DNA from: Paludibacter sp.
GTDB lineage: Bacteria > Bacteroidota > Bacteroidia > Bacteroidales > Paludibacteraceae
Reading direction: 5' to 3'
DNA: 20,913 nucleotides
Assembly (NCBI GenBank): GCA_024709185.1
Contig: JANJXE010000206.1
Coordinates: forward strand, 1-20,913
Shown here: piece after piece, positions 7,749-14,761 of the stretch
Position numbering within the stretch: the stretch's first letter is position 1
How the letters are laid out: each line of letters begins with the position of its first letter
Program-made: the position numbers and the translations under genes
Notes under the pieces: model-generated
Databases searched by the model: none
Told to the model about the DNA's origin: nothing
Seen by the model: the letters and a program-made list of their open reading frames with translations, nothing else

Positions 7749-8546
7749 GGTGGCTGTTTCTATGCTTCCGGGTTTGCCAACGTCAATCATCTGATAATTT
7801 TCCTGTAAAAAGCCGAGGATAGTGTGGTCCTTCAGGTTTTCGAGATAGAAATCGGTGATGGAAAAGCGTTCGGGCCAGGATTCCATTAATTTGAAGATAG
7901 CAGGTGATAGTACCTGTATGCCAGAAAAGGCCAGTTTACGGTAGAGTTCAGGGTGACGCAGGTCAGCGGGTTTTACCTCACCGGTTTTAAGGTTGGTCCA
8001 TCCCCGCAGGCGGTTATCATCATCGAAAAGAAAATAGCGAAAGGTCTCGCGTTCGCTCACTACAAGTGTGGCAAGAGGCTGAGTACGTTGGTGCTGAGTC
8101 AGTAAAGCAGCGGTATCGAGATTGGAAAGGATATCGACATTGTGCACCAGAAAAGGATCTTCGGCATTATGTACATTGGAAGTAAATCCAACTTGAGAAT
8201 TAGGCTCTGAGTCATCTGCCGGCTTACTGCTGGCTGTTGATACCGTTTTACCTTCCAGCCATTTCCGTGCTTTCTTAATTCCCCCACCCGTCTCGAGCAG
8301 GTGATCTGTTTCATCCGAAAAGTGAATTTTCACTCCGAAGTTCTGCCTCTCCTTCACAAACTGAATGATTTGTTCCGGAAAATGATGCACATTAATCACT
8401 ATTTCAGTTACTCCTGCAGCGACCAATTTACGGATAACATGTTCGAGCAGGGGCTTTCCGGCTACAGGCACCAATGCTTTAGGAATCGAATCGGTAAGAG
8501 GTTTGAGACGGGTACCCATCCCGGCCGCCACGATCATTGCTTTCAT
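7731..8546 (-). CDS. murU: MurU-like nucleotidyltransferase (NTP_transferase family)
   Basis: A 271-residue sugar-1-phosphate nucleotidyltransferase. The N-terminus MKAMIVAAGMGTRLKPLTDS with IPKALVPVAGKPLLEH is the GxGTRx(n)PK signature that binds the NTP (about 6-31). A conserved ETGGGI lies at 85-90, the metal-binding Asp of VHNVDIL at about 138, and FSGIQVLSP at 207-215. Placement just after the AmgK-like kinase makes MurNAc-1-phosphate uridylyltransferase (MurU) the best guess: MurNAc-1-P plus UTP gives UDP-MurNAc in the cytoplasm for cell-wall recycling. Residues 101-128 form a Ser/Thr/Pro/Asp-rich insertion not expected in MurU (about 220 residues in Pseudomonas). The last codons and stop lie in an inverted-repeat arm. 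Mannose- or glucose-1-phosphate nucleotidyltransferase are alternatives. Confidence 0.82.
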   Translation of the reverse strand: MKAMIVAAGMGTRLKPLTDSIPKALVPVAGKPLLEHVIRKLVAAGVTEIVINVHHFPEQIIQFVKERQNFGVKIHFSDETDHLLETGGGIKKARKWLEGKTVSTASSKPADDSEPNSQVGFTSNVHNAEDPFLVHNVDILSNLDTAALLTQHQRTQPLATLVVSERETFRYFLFDDDNRLRGWTNLKTGEVKPADLRHPELYRKLAFSGIQVLSPAIFKLMESWPERFSITDFYLENLKDHTILGFLQENYQMIDVGKPGSIETATLMFNV

Positions 8547-8568
8547 TTGACACTAAATTGTTTTAAGA

Positions 8569-8638
8569 GTCGTATGGAACCCGCATGCCAACATTATCTT
8601 CATCTTGGATGTGTGACAGTTATATGCTCGTTTCATAC
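8569..8638. repeat. 70-bp dispersed palindromic repeat, copy 1 (leader of murU-like gene)
   Basis: 59 of 70 bases match 12626-12695 with no gaps. On the plus strand 8572-8580 pairs with 8630-8638 (nine pairs, one G-U), then a 2x2 internal loop, then 8583-8587 pairs with 8623-8627 (last pair G-U). CCAA (8588-8591) and TTGG (8605-8608) could close an inner hairpin. It lies 22 bases upstream of the ATG at 8546, between collinear genes. No T-run follows on the minus strand, so it is not a simple terminator of the upstream gene. Confidence 0.8.
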
Positions 8639-8646
8639 GCTAATGC

Positions 8647-10191
8647 TTAGTTTTTTGCACCAAAGACTTCTTCCTTGTTTTGTTCCCGGTGAATGAGGTG
8701 TACTTCCACCCCAAACTCACGGTTGATATGTTCGGCCATTTTTTGAGCCGAATACACGGATCGGTGTTGACCACCAGTACAACCGAAGCTAATCATCAGG
8801 TTTGTAAAACCGCGGTCCTTATACCGTTTCACTGAAGCATCCACCATGGTATAAGCATTTTCAAGAAGTGTTAGTATCTCACCGTCTTCTTCCAAAAACT
8901 GAATTACCGACTCATCGAGACCTGTAAAATGGGCGTAGCGCTCGTATTTGCCGGGATTGTTAACAGCACGGCAATCAAACACAAAGCCACCACCGTTCCC
9001 CGAATCATCGTGCGGAATACCTTTTTTAAACGAGAAGCTATATACTTTGACAACCAGCGGTTTACGAACCGCCACTTCCCGGAATTGTTTCAGTTCACAC
9101 ATTTGCCTGAGCACCTGCACCAGATAAGGATAGCCGTTTAATTCATCGCGGAGGATGACACGAAGGTTTTCCATCGCATAGGGAATACTTTGCAGGAAAT
9201 GCGGTTTTTTCTCGAAATAGCCCCTGAAACCGTAGGCTCCAAGAACCTGCAACGTACGAAAGAGCACAAAATGGCGCAACTGTTCGCGGAAATGATTCGG
9301 ATCAGCAACACTAGCCAGATTGTCTGACGCTTTTTCGCCGACAATCACTTCTGCCAGTGAATCGAGGTATTCTGTCAGCAGTTCTTCCCGCAGCTCTTCG
9401 TTGTATTTCGCTTTGGCCTGCCACAGGAAAGATGCCACATCGTAGTGGAGCGGTCCCTTGCGTCCACCCTGAAAATCAATAAAATACGGATTGCCATCTC
9501 GTATCATTACATTGCGGCTCTGAAAATCGCGGTACATGAAAGTATCCGTTTGAGAGCGCAGGAGAATTTCCGACAAGCGCTGAAAATCGTCTTCCAGACG
9601 ATCTTCCTGAAAATCGAGTCCGGAAGCCTTCAGAAAATTGTATTTAAAGTAGTTGAGATCCCAGAATACGGAACGTTCGTTAAATTCCGGCTGAGGATAA
9701 CACACCGAAAAGTCGAAATTGATGGCCCCTTTCACCTGGATTTTAGGAAGAAGGCGCATGGTTTCCCGAAGCATCTCCTTTTCCGACTCGTGGAATACAC
9801 CCGTTTTGCGACCTTCGGCGATATAATCGAAAAGAAGGGTATTTCCCAAATCTTCCTGTAGGTAGTACTTATCGTCGTAGGAACGCACCAGCACTTTCGG
9901 AACCGGAAGCCCCTGTGCAGCGAAATGAGCCGACATGGCCATGAAGGCCCGGTTTTCCTCAATGGATGTACCTTCGACACCAATCAGTGAAATCGATTTT
10001 GGAAGAACAACTGGGTCCGGAGAAGTAGTTTTCGGATCAACGAAATCAGCTGACACACCGCTTTCAGGAGTGGATGCAGAAGTATCAGTATGTACCAGAC
10101 GGAAATAGCGCCGGTTCGACCCCGACGCTGAAAGTTCCGTTATGTTATCCGGTTTATGCCCCGTAATTTGCTGGAAGAGCGATGCTAACAT
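8647..10191 (-). CDS. AmgK-like sugar kinase fused to RapZ C-terminal domain
   Basis: A 514-residue two-domain protein. Residues 1-370 are an aminoglycoside-phosphotransferase-fold kinase like AmgK, which phosphorylates MurNAc (or GlcNAc) at C1. It has SGSNRRYFRL near the start in place of a P-loop, the catalytic loop YRDFQSRNVM at 220-229 (Asp222, Asn227) and the metal-binding IDFQ at 238-241. Residues 380-505 match the C-terminal domain of RapZ, with FDCRAVNNPG at 405-414 and SFGCTGGQHRSVY at 468-480. In E. coli that domain binds GlcN6P and GlmZ/GlmY RNAs. RapZ's own N-terminal P-loop domain is absent. Residues 34-63 are a Ser/Thr/Pro/Asp-rich insertion. The gene starts 13 bp after the pullulanase stop and precedes the MurU-like gene, fitting MurNAc recycling. 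A regulatory role for the RapZ part is inference. Confidence 0.88.
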   Translation of the reverse strand: MLASLFQQITGHKPDNITELSASGSNRRYFRLVHTDTSASTPESGVSADFVDPKTTSPDPVVLPKSISLIGVEGTSIEENRAFMAMSAHFAAQGLPVPKVLVRSYDDKYYLQEDLGNTLLFDYIAEGRKTGVFHESEKEMLRETMRLLPKIQVKGAINFDFSVCYPQPEFNERSVFWDLNYFKYNFLKASGLDFQEDRLEDDFQRLSEILLRSQTDTFMYRDFQSRNVMIRDGNPYFIDFQGGRKGPLHYDVASFLWQAKAKYNEELREELLTEYLDSLAEVIVGEKASDNLASVADPNHFREQLRHFVLFRTLQVLGAYGFRGYFEKKPHFLQSIPYAMENLRVILRDELNGYPYLVQVLRQMCELKQFREVAVRKPLVVKVYSFSFKKGIPHDDSGNGGGFVFDCRAVNNPGKYERYAHFTGLDESVIQFLEEDGEILTLLENAYTMVDASVKRYKDRGFTNLMISFGCTGGQHRSVYSAQKMAEHINREFGVEVHLIHREQNKEEVFGAKN

Positions 10192-10204
10192 AAGTTGACA
10201 GGTT

Positions 10205-12199
10205 TTATTTTTTCAAAATTGAAGCAGAAGAAGGCGCCACCATGAGTACCGTATCCTTCACAATACCCATTCCCTGAAGATTGATTACTCCATCGTGTGC
10301 CACAAGATCCCATTCATTTTTAGGAATTGAAACTTTTACCGGTTTACGATTGCCATTGAGAATTACCAGAATATCACGCCATGTGTCTCCATTGACATTT
10401 CCATTGAGGGTGTAGGCCACCACATTGGGAGTAGCGGAGGTATCCAGGAATTTCAGGTGTTGTTGTACCATCTCACTGGTAGTAAGTCGGAAGGCAGGAT
10501 GTTCGCGGCGAAGACGAATCAGGTCGCGGTAATACTCAAAAACATCCAGGTGTGTCGATTTCTGATCCCAGTAGATTTTATTGATTGAATCGGGCGACTG
10601 ATAGGTGTTGTTTACCCCTTTTTTATCGCGGTATAGCTCTTCCCCGGCATAAATAAATGGAATCCCCTGAGATGTAAACACCACAGTCTGAGCAAGTTTA
10701 CTAAATCGCTTCACTTCCTGTTCAGTAGCTCCTTCCGGCAAGCGCGAACGTAGTTTATCCACCAGGCACATATCGTCGTGACAGGAAGCATAATTGATGA
10801 CCTGAGTGGGGTGGTTCACGTAATGCATCTTCGTGTGGACGGCCTGTGAAGCATCTACCTGAGGATGTTCTACGCCTCCCACGATTGCAAATTTCAGAGC
10901 GCCTTCGAGGCTATCGGTTCCGGCCACAAAACCCGGAATAGAGTTCGTCCAGTTGCCTTTGAGTACATCGCGGATATCATCGCTAAACACCGCAATTCCA
11001 TCCATTTTAAGGGTATTCACCTTTACAGCCCGTTGCTCTTCCGGGAGAGGAGAACCCGCAGCAGTCCAGCCTTCACCATATACGAGAATGGAAGGATCCA
11101 CCTTATCGAGGGCAGCACGCACCTGGTTCATAGTTTCCACATCGTGAATACCCATCAGATCAAAGCGGAAACCGTCCACTTTGTATTCATTGACCCAGTG
11201 TAGAACCGATTCAACAATAAACTTACGCATCATGGGGCGTTCAGAAGCCGTTTCATTACCGCATCCTGAAGCATTCGACCAGGTGAGGTCGGCATTGAAG
11301 CGGTAGAAATACCCGGGTACCAGCAGATTCAGGTGCGAATCTTCACCGGTAAAGGTGTGGTTATACACTACATCCATAATTACACGGATCCCAGCCTGGT
11401 GCAGTGCCTGCACCATTTGCTTGAACTCACGGATACGGGTGGCAGGATCGTAGGGATCGGTGGAATATCCACCCTCGGGAACGTTATAGTTCAAGGGATC
11501 GTAGCCCCAGTTGTACTTATTTTCTTCCAGTTTGGTTTCGTCGATAGAAGCATAATCGTAGGACGGTAGCAGGTGAACATGGGTTACGCCCAGTTCTTTG
11601 AGGTGATCGATACCTGTAGCCTGTCCGGCCGCATTCTTTGTACCTTTCTCCGTAAATGCCAGGAATTTACCTTTGTGCTTCATTCCGGAAGTCGGTGAAA
11701 TAGAAAAGTCGCGCATATGCACTTCGTAAATCACAGCATCGGTAGGATTTTCGAACGGAGGACGACGGTCGAGTTCCCATCCTTCCGGATTTGTTTCATT
11801 CATGTCAATGATAGCTGCCCGTTTGCCGTTTACACCAACTGCTTTTACCCACATACCGGGTGTTTCGGCCATCCACTTCTCTCCCACTTTCACCTGAAAA
11901 GTGTAAAATTTGCCTTTGAGGTCGCCATCAAGCTTTAGTTTCCATGTTCCCTTTTCTGACCGCTTCATATTTTCAACCTGCACTGCAGGTCCATCAAGAC
12001 CATCGTCATACAGAAAGAGCTTCACCTGATCGGCAGCCGGCGACCAAACCCTGAAGCTCGAAGCCTGCGGAGTATAGGTCAGTTCCAAATCAGTACCCTC
12101 ATACACCGGATAGTCGTCGTAGGATTTGTATTCGGGTTTTCCACATGCTATCAGCAGGACAACACTCAGCAGTGTTATCCACATCACTTTTAATTTCAT
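10205..12199 (-). CDS. pulA: Type I pullulanase, lipoprotein (GH13)
   Basis: A 664-residue enzyme that should hydrolyse alpha-1,6 links in pullulan, amylopectin or limit dextrins. A signal peptide ends in a lipobox (LLIAC, Cys19), placing it as a lipoprotein in the outer membrane or periplasm. An N-terminal CBM48-like domain spans about 36-120 (SSFRVWSPAADQVKLFLYD). The catalytic TIM barrel carries the type I pullulanase hallmark YNWGYDP at 229-235, DVVYNH at 276-281, the nucleophile in GFRFD (Asp347), the acid/base in YGEGW (Glu376) and the third acid in CHDD (His474, Asp475). A beta-sandwich domain ends the protein. Length is normal for the family. The next gene starts 13 bp downstream, so transcription continues into cell-wall recycling genes. 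A candidate promoter and a LacI-type palindrome lie upstream. Confidence 0.94.
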   Translation of the reverse strand: MKLKVMWITLLSVVLLIACGKPEYKSYDDYPVYEGTDLELTYTPQASSFRVWSPAADQVKLFLYDDGLDGPAVQVENMKRSEKGTWKLKLDGDLKGKFYTFQVKVGEKWMAETPGMWVKAVGVNGKRAAIIDMNETNPEGWELDRRPPFENPTDAVIYEVHMRDFSISPTSGMKHKGKFLAFTEKGTKNAAGQATGIDHLKELGVTHVHLLPSYDYASIDETKLEENKYNWGYDPLNYNVPEGGYSTDPYDPATRIREFKQMVQALHQAGIRVIMDVVYNHTFTGEDSHLNLLVPGYFYRFNADLTWSNASGCGNETASERPMMRKFIVESVLHWVNEYKVDGFRFDLMGIHDVETMNQVRAALDKVDPSILVYGEGWTAAGSPLPEEQRAVKVNTLKMDGIAVFSDDIRDVLKGNWTNSIPGFVAGTDSLEGALKFAIVGGVEHPQVDASQAVHTKMHYVNHPTQVINYASCHDDMCLVDKLRSRLPEGATEQEVKRFSKLAQTVVFTSQGIPFIYAGEELYRDKKGVNNTYQSPDSINKIYWDQKSTHLDVFEYYRDLIRLRREHPAFRLTTSEMVQQHLKFLDTSATPNVVAYTLNGNVNGDTWRDILVILNGNRKPVKVSIPKNEWDLVAHDGVINLQGMGIVKDTVLMVAPSSASILKK

Positions 12200-12248
12200 A
12201 CTCTGTAATTATTAAGTTGAACACTTATTCCTATTTTGGTTTTCCGTG

Positions 12249-12279
12249 CAAACTTACGTAAAAAAGAGCAATTAACGAA
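12249..12279 (-). promoter_or_regulatory. Candidate promoter for the pullulanase gene
   Basis: The minus strand reads TAAGTTTG (12256-12249) followed by C, a perfect -7 TAnnTTTG. TTCG at 12279-12276, 19 bp upstream, matches three of four bases of the -33 TTTG. The transcript would begin about 12243, giving a leader of some 43 bases. Confidence 0.6.
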
Positions 12280-12285
12280 GTTGGA

Positions 12286-12310
12286 GTTTAAAAAACCAAC
12301 CGTCGGTTTT
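12286..12310 (-). terminator. Weak candidate terminator after the small exported-protein gene
   Basis: In minus-strand sense AAAACC (12310-12305), a 7-base loop and GGTTTT (12297-12292) form a 6-bp stem followed by TTAAA. It lies about 55 bases past the stop at 12365. The stem has only two G-C pairs, so termination would be weak. Confidence 0.3.
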
Positions 12311-12312
12311 CG

Positions 12313-12322
12313 CAAACGTTTG
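12313..12322. promoter_or_regulatory. LacI-family-like operator upstream of pullulanase
   Basis: CAAACGTTTG is a perfect 10-bp palindrome with the central CG step typical of LacI/PurR-family operators (PurR consensus core GCAAACGTTTGC). A half-site CAAACG recurs at 12341-12346. The centre is about 75 bases upstream of the predicted transcription start, a place more usual for activation than for blocking. Bacteroidetes maltodextrin genes are often controlled by LacI-type regulators; the link here is inferred. Confidence 0.45.
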
Positions 12323-12364
12323 TCAGGCAACAAAATTCGCCAAACGTGGAAGTATATTTTTTCA

Positions 12365-12601
12365 TCATCCATTCTTTTTCCGTCCACGACCGGCCGGCAA
12401 AAAAGCTCTGATAGATACGACCACACCAGCCAACAGGAACATAAGACTACGACTGTCGAGTGGCACAGCTTGTCCGATAGTACTGCCCGGTTCGCCTGGG
12501 AATTCGGGCAGATGTTGGTACAGTCCGGATGGATTGGCACGCAGGATGGGCAGAATGGCCAACACAAAAAAAACAAGAAGTAGCAGATGTCTTTTTTTCA
12601 T
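12365..12601 (-). CDS. Small exported protein with PID-CTERM-like C-terminus
   Basis: A 78-residue protein. Residues 1-22 (MKKRHLLLLVFFVLAILPIL then RA) form a clear signal peptide. A short proline/glycine-rich mature part follows (LPEFPGEPGSTIGQA). The C-terminus has VPLDS at 46-50, a hydrophobic helix at 52-64 and a basic tail (RAFLPAGRGRKKNG). That tripartite arrangement, P[ILV]D followed by a hydrophobic stretch and basic end, resembles the PID-CTERM sorting signal of Bacteroidetes small proteins. The mature part is too short for an enzyme. An overlapping minus-strand frame at 12196-12576 lacks a signal sequence and was not preferred. The gene sits between the 611-residue exported protein and the pullulanase. 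The second copy of a 70-bp repeat ends 24 bases upstream of its ATG. Confidence 0.72.
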   Translation of the reverse strand: MKKRHLLLLVFFVLAILPILRANPSGLYQHLPEFPGEPGSTIGQAVPLDSRSLMFLLAGVVVSIRAFLPAGRGRKKNG

Positions 12602-12625
12602 ACGGTTATTATTGTTTTTTCAACG

Positions 12626-12695
12626 GTCGTATGGAACTCGCATGCCAACATTACCAAAACCTTGGATGTGAAGTAGTTACATGCTCGTTTCATAC
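12626..12695. repeat. 70-bp dispersed palindromic repeat, copy 2 (leader of small exported-protein gene)
   Basis: Gap-free match to 8569-8638 at 59/70 positions. The outer arms GTATGGAAC (12629-12637) and GTTTCATAC (12687-12695) pair on the plus strand with one G-U. The inner arms GCATG (12640-12644) and CATGC (12680-12684) pair fully, with a 2x2 internal loop between. It lies 24 bases upstream of the ATG at 12601, almost the same offset as copy 1 from its gene. ATTGTTTT stretches near the start codon side are also shared (12611-12618 and 8557-8564). Confidence 0.8.
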
Positions 12696-12741
12696 AGAGA
12701 CAAGGTTTTACAGGTTAAACACATTACAGAGACAATCAGAA

Positions 12742-12760
12742 CTATCCTATTGCAGGATAG
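12742..12760 (-). terminator. Hairpin after the 611-residue exported protein, possible terminator
   Basis: CTATCCT (12742-12748) and AGGATAG (12754-12760) form a perfect 7-bp stem with a 5-base loop, beginning 18 bases after the stop at 12778. On the minus strand it is followed by TTCTGATTGT, a poor U-tract, so it may act as a weak terminator or 3'-end stabiliser. An 11-bp direct repeat TACAGAGACAA lies just beyond, at 12693-12703 and 12725-12735. Confidence 0.45.
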
Positions 12761-12777
12761 CTAATTACAGTTATGAC

Positions 12778-14613
12778 TTAAAAAACAGTTATTTTTTTAC
12801 AATGATCCTGATAAGGTCCCCAACGTAACAGATAAATTCCCGGCGGGAGTGTCAGCTTTTCCGAATACGACGAAGTAGTATTTCCAGGGAAACTAAACCT
12901 ATGCGTCATAATTCCCGATGCGGAATACACGTCACAGCCAGCTGTGTAGCTATAATTGCAAATGGTGTAAACATCACAGCTAGCTGAGGTGTCGGGTTTT
13001 CTTATTACCAGATAGCCTTTACCTGCTTCCACTATGAAGGGACATGAAACCTGCGCTGAACTACTACCTGTGGAAAGTGCCGATCGATAACGCAGTTGAA
13101 AACGGGAGTCCGATTCAAGGCTCGATTGTTCATTAAAAACATAATCCTCGTTCATCAAATTGATAGTTTTACCTGTGTAGGTATCTGTCAACCATACTTC
13201 ATCTCTGTAATCCAACCTGGAACTATTCTTTAACGAGATACGATACTCTCCGGCACAACCAGTATGCAAACCCAGCATCACCGGCAACTGGTAATCAGGA
13301 AGAATATTGATTGCCAGTTGGTTCTTATTCTGCATGGACCAGATTTGAGGAATGTTGATATGAGGGCTCATCATTTTTACCGCATCCTCATTGATTCTGT
13401 ACTCAGCAGTCGCATCCCGTCGAAAACCCACGACAGTGCGATCGGTGAAGGAGCCATATCGCAGCAGAATTTCCAGTGCAACACCTGAAACCTGCTTACT
13501 GCGACTCGTTTCTCCGGAGAAATCTTCCGTTTCAGTTTCAAAAACCACCGATGCCGACTGTGCTTCCATGCGATGTCGGGTAGCCGTATAGCTCATTTTG
13601 AGCAAGGGTTTGGTAGCTTGATAAAAGAAAGGAATCAGAATAGGTAACTTACGGGCTTCCAGGTTACTAAACACATCATACGTACCATTTTCAGCATTAT
13701 ACATGTAGATATTAACTGGTTTTCCAGCTTCTTCGTAAATTGAATCGGAATAGTACTCGCCCAGATATGCAGGGGCTTTAAAGTTCCAGCTGGCATGTAC
13801 ATCATTTGCAGAAGCACCAGGGCTTATATAGTTGGTGTAGCTATGATTGGAAGATATATTATACTGAACCACCTCACCCATTAGATAGGTATTGTAAAAA
13901 ACAAAAAAGACACCTATGGTCTGATCTTTTGCAGGGGTAATTAAGTATCCCTCACCTTGTTTAATCGGCCGTTGATATACCGTGGAAGTTGTTGAAATCT
14001 GAATAGAGTCGTATGCCACCTCTTCCCAGTTTTGCCCGGTTAGTGTATTGGATCTGGCTGTTAAATAGCGTTTATGTCCATTGTATCTAACAATATAAAA
14101 ATCATCCTGTGATGTAGGTTGATGCATTAAACCCCATTTAGCAGGGCGTGTTTTGTTATTTTCCTGCACAAAAGCTTTTCCGCAATGGGAAAAGAATGGC
14201 CAGGATACAAATCGCCATTTCCCAGGTTGAATAATGAATTTAACAACTAACAGTAAATAAAATAACCCCCCGAAATTCGTTATGTTATAGTGAGCAAAAT
14301 CCTTGTCATCATTTTCTAAAATCAGGTATTTTTTTACATGACAAACGGCATCAATATGAAGGTGACCACCTGGTTTAATCAGAATAGTCTTCATAATAAG
14401 ATATTCTCTGCAAACAGGATTGGGATTTCCATTAGTCATTTTCGGAATTATTAATGAATCAACAGTTTCCAGATCAAGCCCTCCATCCCAATTGGCAAGG
14501 GTTGAAAAATTATCGCTTACAGCACCGGTCCAGGTTTGTTTTGTTGCATAGATATCCGCTAACCGAGTTAATAACAGAAAACAGATTAAAGTACTTTTTA
14601 TTACATTCATCAT
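12778..14613 (-). CDS. Exported protein of unknown function with T9SS-like C-terminal domain
   Basis: 611 residues from the ATG at 14613 (a second ATG follows at 14610). The N-terminus (NVIKSTLICFLLLTRLADIYA) is a signal peptide. Mature residues begin TWTGAVSDNFSTLANWDGG, then LIIPKMTNGNPNP and ILIKPGGHLHIDA. This is the pattern of Bacteroidetes secreted proteins in which a WTG...NW opening precedes a parallel beta-helix-like cell. The last 50 or so residues (CDVYSASGIMTHRFSF ... LTLPPGIYLLRW ... KKITVF) match the Por_Secre_tail/T9SS type A sorting pattern, which directs proteins across the outer membrane for surface anchoring. No catalytic motif is recognised in the middle. It has its own candidate promoter and an upstream terminator, so it is probably monocistronic or heads a unit with the small exported-protein gene. 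Confidence 0.82.
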   Translation of the reverse strand: MMNVIKSTLICFLLLTRLADIYATKQTWTGAVSDNFSTLANWDGGLDLETVDSLIIPKMTNGNPNPVCREYLIMKTILIKPGGHLHIDAVCHVKKYLILENDDKDFAHYNITNFGGLFYLLLVVKFIIQPGKWRFVSWPFFSHCGKAFVQENNKTRPAKWGLMHQPTSQDDFYIVRYNGHKRYLTARSNTLTGQNWEEVAYDSIQISTTSTVYQRPIKQGEGYLITPAKDQTIGVFFVFYNTYLMGEVVQYNISSNHSYTNYISPGASANDVHASWNFKAPAYLGEYYSDSIYEEAGKPVNIYMYNAENGTYDVFSNLEARKLPILIPFFYQATKPLLKMSYTATRHRMEAQSASVVFETETEDFSGETSRSKQVSGVALEILLRYGSFTDRTVVGFRRDATAEYRINEDAVKMMSPHINIPQIWSMQNKNQLAINILPDYQLPVMLGLHTGCAGEYRISLKNSSRLDYRDEVWLTDTYTGKTINLMNEDYVFNEQSSLESDSRFQLRYRSALSTGSSSAQVSCPFIVEAGKGYLVIRKPDTSASCDVYTICNYSYTAGCDVYSASGIMTHRFSFPGNTTSSYSEKLTLPPGIYLLRWGPYQDHCKKITVF

Positions 14614-14648
14614 AGTACAGAATTGGTTGATAGTTCATAATTGTGCAG

Positions 14649-14656
14649 CAAATGTA
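14649..14656 (-). promoter_or_regulatory. -7 element of candidate promoter for the 611-residue exported protein
   Basis: The minus strand reads TACATTTG followed by C, a perfect TAnnTTTG 36 bases upstream of the ATG at 14613. No clear TTTG is seen at the expected -33 distance, so this rests on the -7 box alone. Confidence 0.45.
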
Positions 14657-14728
14657 ATTTATTTGATTTTAATGAATGATTCAACTTGTATAAAACTAAG
14701 CTGGTGGATCGAAAAATTTACAAACTGA

Positions 14729-14746
14729 TCATTTTTGATAAAATGA
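14729..14746. repeat. AT-rich hairpin in the 14614-14857 intergenic region
   Basis: TCATTTT (14729-14735) and AAAATGA (14740-14746) form a perfect 7-bp stem with a TGAT loop. AAAATG then pairs alternatively with CATTTT immediately to its right (14749-14754). It has no G-C core and may be only a by-product of AT-rich sequence. The rest of this intergenic region holds the terminator and -7 element listed separately and no ORF. Confidence 0.3.
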
Positions 14747-14761
14747 ACATTTTGACGAATA

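Noticed and set aside
8569..8638. Integron attC site
   Set aside because: The palindrome lacks the R'' (RYYYAAC) and R' (GTTRRRY) ends; its GTT is followed by TCAT. No integrase or cassette array is present.
8301..8696. Plus-strand ORF sharing a 23-residue stretch with the plus-strand ORF at 12529-12828, as if a small conserved protein family
   Set aside because: The shared stretch is the 70-bp repeat. Of seven differing codons six change the residue and only one is silent, opposite to protein conservation, and the rest of each ORF is antisense to other genes.
12196..12576. 126-residue minus-strand ORF overlapping the small exported protein in another frame
   Set aside because: No clean signal peptide or domain, Cys-rich frame-shifted reading of the signal region, and it overlaps the operator/promoter region of the pullulanase.
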